NCBI GenBank assembly: GCA_031266495.1
Contig: JAISAX010000742.1
Span: 1-16,927, forward strand
Direction: 5' to 3'
Length of the DNA: 16,927 nt
Origin: Opitutaceae bacterium
GTDB taxonomy: Bacteria > Verrucomicrobiota > Verrucomicrobiae > Opitutales > Opitutaceae
Positions 13,564 through 16,927 of this stretch are shown piece after piece (position 1 is the stretch's first letter; the number at the start of each line of letters is the position of its first letter). The translations under genes were made by a program, and so were the position numbers. Below the pieces are notes generated by a model, which made no database searches, was not told the DNA's origin, and saw nothing but the letters and a program-made list of their open reading frames with translations.

Positions 13564-16185
13564 ATGCGACTCCCGCCCGCCATACTCCTGCCCGCCTTCG
13601 TGGCCGCTCTGCCAGCCGCCGCCATGTCACTCCAGCCACCTGCCGGAGGCATCGAACAACAACCCGGCCTCACCCTCCTCCGCGCCGGCTCCGCCGACCG
13701 ACCGGCCCTCGCCGCGCCCGCGCAAGTCTGGCGCCTCGGCAACTGGTATTACGGACAACAGGAAGTCCTCCGCACCGCCCCCACCTCCGCCGCCGCGCAA
13801 ACCCTCCGCCTGCGTATCCCATTCCCAACGACACGCGCCGCCGCGACAACTCCTGCCCCGCTCCAGCTCGGCCTCATCACCGTCAACGAAAACGGCGCCA
13901 CACTCGACCTCACCCTCAACGTCAACGGCCGCGCCGTCGCCACATTTCCCGACCTCCGCGACCGGACCACCTTCAAGCAATTCCACATCCTCACCACGCC
14001 CCCCCTCCCCCCCGACCTCATCGCCTCGCCCGCCGCCACCGCCGACGCCACCGCCACCACCGCCACGCTCGACATCACCCTCACCGCCCCCCATCGCCCC
14101 GGCGGCGACCGCATCAACCTCCTCCAGCTCGCACTCGGCGACGCCACCGCCATTGCCGACTGGAAAAAACAGCACACCGCCGACGGACAATTCCCCCCCC
14201 TCCCCCCCCCTCCACCCGCGCCCGACCCTGCGACCATCGCCCCGTACCGCCTCGCCACCGGCGCCCCCTGGAACGGCATCATCTACTACACCCGCCGCAT
14301 CCGCGACCTCCCCGACACCATCCGCGCCGACGCCCGCCTCCTCCAGGAACTCGGCTACACCGCCACCTTCCAGGACCTCGACTCCTCCATCAACCTGCAC
14401 ACCCTCCGCCTCGGCCACCGCGACAACGCCCAGTTCAACACCGCCCAGACCTGGCAACTCGACCTCTTTCGCAACCACGGCCTCCAGGCCGCCTTCAACA
14501 TCTATCGCCTCCAGCTCTCCACCGGCGAAGATCTTTACAGCGACCTCCCGCTGATGGAAGACGCCTCCGGGCGACCCATCGGCGCGCCCCGCTACCCGAA
14601 GTGGATGTCCAGCCCCGTCCTCTTCGCACCGCGGACGCAGGCCCGCTACCGCGACATCTGGACCGACCTTGCCCGCCACTTTGTCGAAACCCCCGCCTAC
14701 CTCCGCGTCCGCGGCGAGGACGGCAAACTCCACCCCGTCTTCCTCCTCTGGTCCCCCTTCTTCTTCGACCTCTTCGAAGGCCACGTCGCCAGCTACGACG
14801 CCCTGGCCCGCGCCGCCTGGCAAGACTGGCAACAACGCGAAACCGGCGCCATCCGCTGGCCCGACCCCCCGCGCAAAAACAAAACCAACGCCGACCCCGA
14901 CTGGGCCGCCTGGCAGGATTTTCGGGGCGAATACGTCGCCAACGGCGCCAAAATCGTCGCCGACATCATCCGTCAAAAAATCCCCGACGCCTGGATCGCC
15001 ATCCTCCTCAAGCAGCACAACTTCGTGCAAGCCGTTGGGAAACCCTACGTCAGCGTCGGACGCCGCGGACTCGACCCCCGCCACTACGCCTGGGCCGACC
15101 TCGTCGCCACCGAGACCCACCGCTTCGGCATCTACAGCGTCCTTGCCGACCTCGACCTCGCCCGCGACATGCCCGCCACCACCCGCCGCCCCATCTTCAT
15201 CCACTACCTCGTCGGACGCCGCGACAACCACCCCGTCCGCTACCCCTGGACCAAGCGCGAACTCGTCGGCAGCATGCTCCTCCGTCGCGCTCTGTCCATC
15301 CAGTACGGATACAACGAACGCGACGACTACGCCGGCTTCGCCTACTTCGAGCGCCCCGACAACCGGACCCCCGGCCGCATGATGTGGCCCGAAGTCCTCC
15401 CCGACATCCGCAGCGCCAACGCCGCGTACAACGCCCTCTTCGACCGCGCCCAGGCCACGCCCCCCGTCCCCACGCCCCTCGCCATCCACCTCCCCCGCGC
15501 CCTCTACACCATCGGCGACGACCGCGAGGACTGGAACGCCGCCATCGTCACCCCGCACCGCGAACTCCTCCGCCGCAACCTCGCCCCCCGCTGGCTCCTC
15601 CGCATCGAAGAACTGGATACGCACCCCGAAATAAAAACCCTTGTCCTCCCCGATCCGCTCACCCTCAAGGCCGGCGAAACCGCCGCCCTCGCCCGCTTCG
15701 TGAAACGCGGCGGACGCCTCGCCCTCATCGAAATCCCCGATGCGCCCGACCCCGGCGCAGTCCGCGAAAAACTCACCCGCGCCGGCATCCCCCACACCGC
15801 CTGGACGCTCCCCCAACTCAATTCCGCCGACTTCGGTCAGACCCTCGCCGATTTCACCGGCACCCGGCCCATGCTCGGCACCGCCGCCGCCGCCGCGCTC
15901 GACGTGGAAACCGGCCTCATCGGCAAGCCTGGCGACCAGGTGCTCGTCGCCGTCAACCACGCCGCCGAACCCCGCACGGCCACCGTCACCCTTCCCGGCA
16001 ACGCCCGCCGCCCCGTGACCATCCCCGCGCACGACACCGCCTTCTTCGCCATCGGCCCCGGCGCCTCGCTCACCCCCATCCATCCGCCTCCCGCCGCCGA
16101 ACCCGCCGGCCCCACGCTCCGCGACCCCGACGTCTGGCCCCGCTACCGCGAATACGTTTTCCTCTCCGCCGGCGAAGTGGAGTAG
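13564..16185 (+). CDS. Secreted GH42-like glycoside hydrolase (beta-galactosidase-type), putative
   Basis: 873 residues. The signal peptide is MRLPPAILLPAFVAALPAAA (1-20). An N-terminal beta-rich domain (about 25-205) ends in a Pro-rich linker encoded by C-tracts (about 209-220). A barrel-like region follows: APWNGIIYYTRRIRDLPDTIRADARLLQELGY, then FLLWSPFFFDLFEGHVASYDALARAAWQDWQQRE (about 393-426), which resembles the Y/F-DALN-x-AWG segment of GH42. Next come FRGEYVANGAKIVADIIRQKIPDAWIAIL and RPIFIHYLVGRRDNHPVRYPW (about 543). From about 633 a GATase-like domain appears, with LPRALYTIG and TLVLPDPLTLKAGETAALARFVKRGGRLAL, as in GH42 trimerisation domains. Catalytic Glu residues were not assigned with certainty. 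The ATG at 13564 is chosen for the signal peptide; the frame opens earlier at 13522. Probably it degrades extracellular galactosides or related glycans. Confidence 0.78.
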   Translation: MRLPPAILLPAFVAALPAAAMSLQPPAGGIEQQPGLTLLRAGSADRPALAAPAQVWRLGNWYYGQQEVLRTAPTSAAAQTLRLRIPFPTTRAAATTPAPLQLGLITVNENGATLDLTLNVNGRAVATFPDLRDRTTFKQFHILTTPPLPPDLIASPAATADATATTATLDITLTAPHRPGGDRINLLQLALGDATAIADWKKQHTADGQFPPLPPPPPAPDPATIAPYRLATGAPWNGIIYYTRRIRDLPDTIRADARLLQELGYTATFQDLDSSINLHTLRLGHRDNAQFNTAQTWQLDLFRNHGLQAAFNIYRLQLSTGEDLYSDLPLMEDASGRPIGAPRYPKWMSSPVLFAPRTQARYRDIWTDLARHFVETPAYLRVRGEDGKLHPVFLLWSPFFFDLFEGHVASYDALARAAWQDWQQRETGAIRWPDPPRKNKTNADPDWAAWQDFRGEYVANGAKIVADIIRQKIPDAWIAILLKQHNFVQAVGKPYVSVGRRGLDPRHYAWADLVATETHRFGIYSVLADLDLARDMPATTRRPIFIHYLVGRRDNHPVRYPWTKRELVGSMLLRRALSIQYGYNERDDYAGFAYFERPDNRTPGRMMWPEVLPDIRSANAAYNALFDRAQATPPVPTPLAIHLPRALYTIGDDREDWNAAIVTPHRELLRRNLAPRWLLRIEELDTHPEIKTLVLPDPLTLKAGETAALARFVKRGGRLALIEIPDAPDPGAVREKLTRAGIPHTAWTLPQLNSADFGQTLADFTGTRPMLGTAAAAALDVETGLIGKPGDQVLVAVNHAAEPRTATVTLPGNARRPVTIPAHDTAFFAIGPGASLTPIHPPPAAEPAGPTLRDPDVWPRYREYVFLSAGEVE

Positions 16186-16223
16186 TCACAGCCTGACAAC
16201 TACAAGCCCCCCTCCCCCCCCTC

Positions 16224-16927
16224 ATGCAAACCACACACCTCTTGAATACCAGCCACCCTCATTCCCGCCACGGATTCACATTGATCGAACTGCTGACGGT
16301 CATCGCCATCATCGGCATCCTGGCGGCCATCATCATTCCCGTGGTTGGAAAAGTCCGCACCACGGCCAAGGCCGCCCGATGCGCCTCCAACATGCGCCAA
16401 ATCGCCACCGCCCTCCTCATGGCCGCCGCCGACAGCAAAGACATTTTCCCGAGGCAAGACGGCGTTGACCCGACCAACGGAAATCCCCCCCCCAATGTCA
16501 TCCAGAGCGCGCTCACCACGGGTGCCGCCGACAACTGGGTGAAAACCATCGCGCCCTATGTGAACACGCAAATCGCCGACACCCCCGTCCCGCCGGACGT
16601 ATTCAAATGTCCCCTCTCCATTCCATCCAACACGACCCTCACCTGGGCGATGAACATATTTTGCGTCCAGCGTAATGTAAGTGCGATTACCCGCCCGAGC
16701 CAACTCGTCCTCTTGCGCCACCGCGCATCCGGCTCCGTTTATTGCGACGCCGCCTGTGTCGCGGGCGTCCAGGCCGATTTGCGCTGGGACGACAAAGGCA
16801 ACACATGGGCAGCCGGCGTGGACAGCACCACGCCCCGCGACCTCAACTATGCCTTCGTTGACGGCCATGTGGCCCGTCACAAATTTGTCACGACAGACAA
16901 CCAGGACCGCTTTGTAAAATGGGACAA
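16224..16927 (+). CDS. Type II secretion/prepilin-like protein with N-terminal methylation motif (partial, runs off window)
   Basis: The first 234 codons are present with no stop before the window ends, so the 3' end is missing. The N-terminus is a prepilin signal, RHG then FTLIELLTVIAIIGILAAII (about 15-37), with cleavage after Gly17 and Glu at position +5, followed by a hydrophobic helix. Further on, AARCASNMRQIATALLMAA is a helical segment common in the Planctomycetes/Verrucomicrobia pseudopilin family. A FVDGHVARHK stretch, with the DGH signature, is typical of the C-terminal part of those proteins. Such proteins are numerous in Verrucomicrobia and are membrane-anchored or assembled by type II secretion-like systems; the specific role is unknown. 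The ATG at 16224 directly follows a C-tract-rich leader (16207-16221), like the homocysteine methyltransferase gene. It starts 38 bp after the GH42-like gene in the same direction, so the two may be co-transcribed. Confidence 0.88.
   Translation, partial: MQTTHLLNTSHPHSRHGFTLIELLTVIAIIGILAAIIIPVVGKVRTTAKAARCASNMRQIATALLMAAADSKDIFPRQDGVDPTNGNPPPNVIQSALTTGAADNWVKTIAPYVNTQIADTPVPPDVFKCPLSIPSNTTLTWAMNIFCVQRNVSAITRPSQLVLLRHRASGSVYCDAACVAGVQADLRWDDKGNTWAAGVDSTTPRDLNYAFVDGHVARHKFVTTDNQDRFVKWD

Noticed and set aside
12195..13742. A 515-residue version of the PEP-CTERM/SUMF1-like protein including the heptad repeats
   Set aside because: A signal peptide begins at the ATG at 13163 or 13151, which would be internal in the longer form, and the extension consists of repeat-array translation and basic low-complexity sequence.
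12996..16196. A 1066-codon open frame on plus, and an 818-codon one on minus, across the glycosidase gene
   Set aside because: Composition is extreme (Arg/Pro/His-rich, or Gly/Val/Glu-rich) without motifs, while the 13564 frame has a signal peptide and family-like motifs.

Overview
The window looks like chromosomal DNA from a high-GC Verrucomicrobiota bacterium, most likely of the Opitutaceae type. This is inferred from the combination of an autotransporter-associated beta-strand-repeat protein with a PEP-CTERM tail, a second PEP-CTERM protein with a formylglycine-generating-enzyme-like fold, a type II prepilin-like protein with a DGH motif near its C-terminus, several sugar-type regulators and glycosidase-like proteins, and weak or absent Shine-Dalgarno sites. 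No rRNA, tRNA, phage, transposase or CRISPR genes were seen.

Layout. Positions 57-1556 (minus) encode an exported beta-strand-repeat/PEP-CTERM surface protein with a 396-bp leader region. Positions 1953-2861 (minus) encode a one-domain, zinc-type homocysteine S-methyltransferase whose start codon directly follows a 15-base C tract on its coding strand. Positions 3100-3559 (plus) carry an overlapping two-gene module resembling a type II toxin-antitoxin pair, followed at once by a relic of the last ~25 codons of a lacI-type gene. Positions 3659-6402 hold a divergent pair: an unclassified, probably glycosidase-like protein (minus) and an AraC-type regulator (plus). An intact LacI-type regulator (6509-7624, minus) ends in the same sequence as the relic, so the divergent pair lies between two diverged direct copies of a lacI 3' end. 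A short-chain-dehydrogenase-type NAD-dependent epimerase/dehydrogenase (7774-8646, minus) lies upstream of that lacI. This middle block is plausibly a small carbohydrate-use locus with its own regulators.

Positions 8802-12050 (plus) encode a complete glycine decarboxylase P-protein (gcvP), enlarged by an Ala/Thr/Ser-rich N-terminus and two internal low-complexity insertions. It stands alone, with no gcvT or gcvH beside it. A chain of perfect hairpins and a terminator for the opposing gene fill the convergent gap to a PEP-CTERM/SUMF1-like protein (12195-13163, minus). The 400-bp divergent region between that gene and a secreted GH42-like glycosidase (13564-16185, plus) holds the most striking object here: nine perfectly phased 21-bp units, each with a dyad core GGTATG-NN-CATACC. 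A prepilin-like gene starts at 16224 and runs off the right end.

Repeats are a theme. They comprise the 21-bp array, several heptamer tandem repeats (one inside a gcvP insertion), a small family of tight hairpins with a shared CG-RGA-CG apex, and repeated C-tracts before start codons and inside genes.
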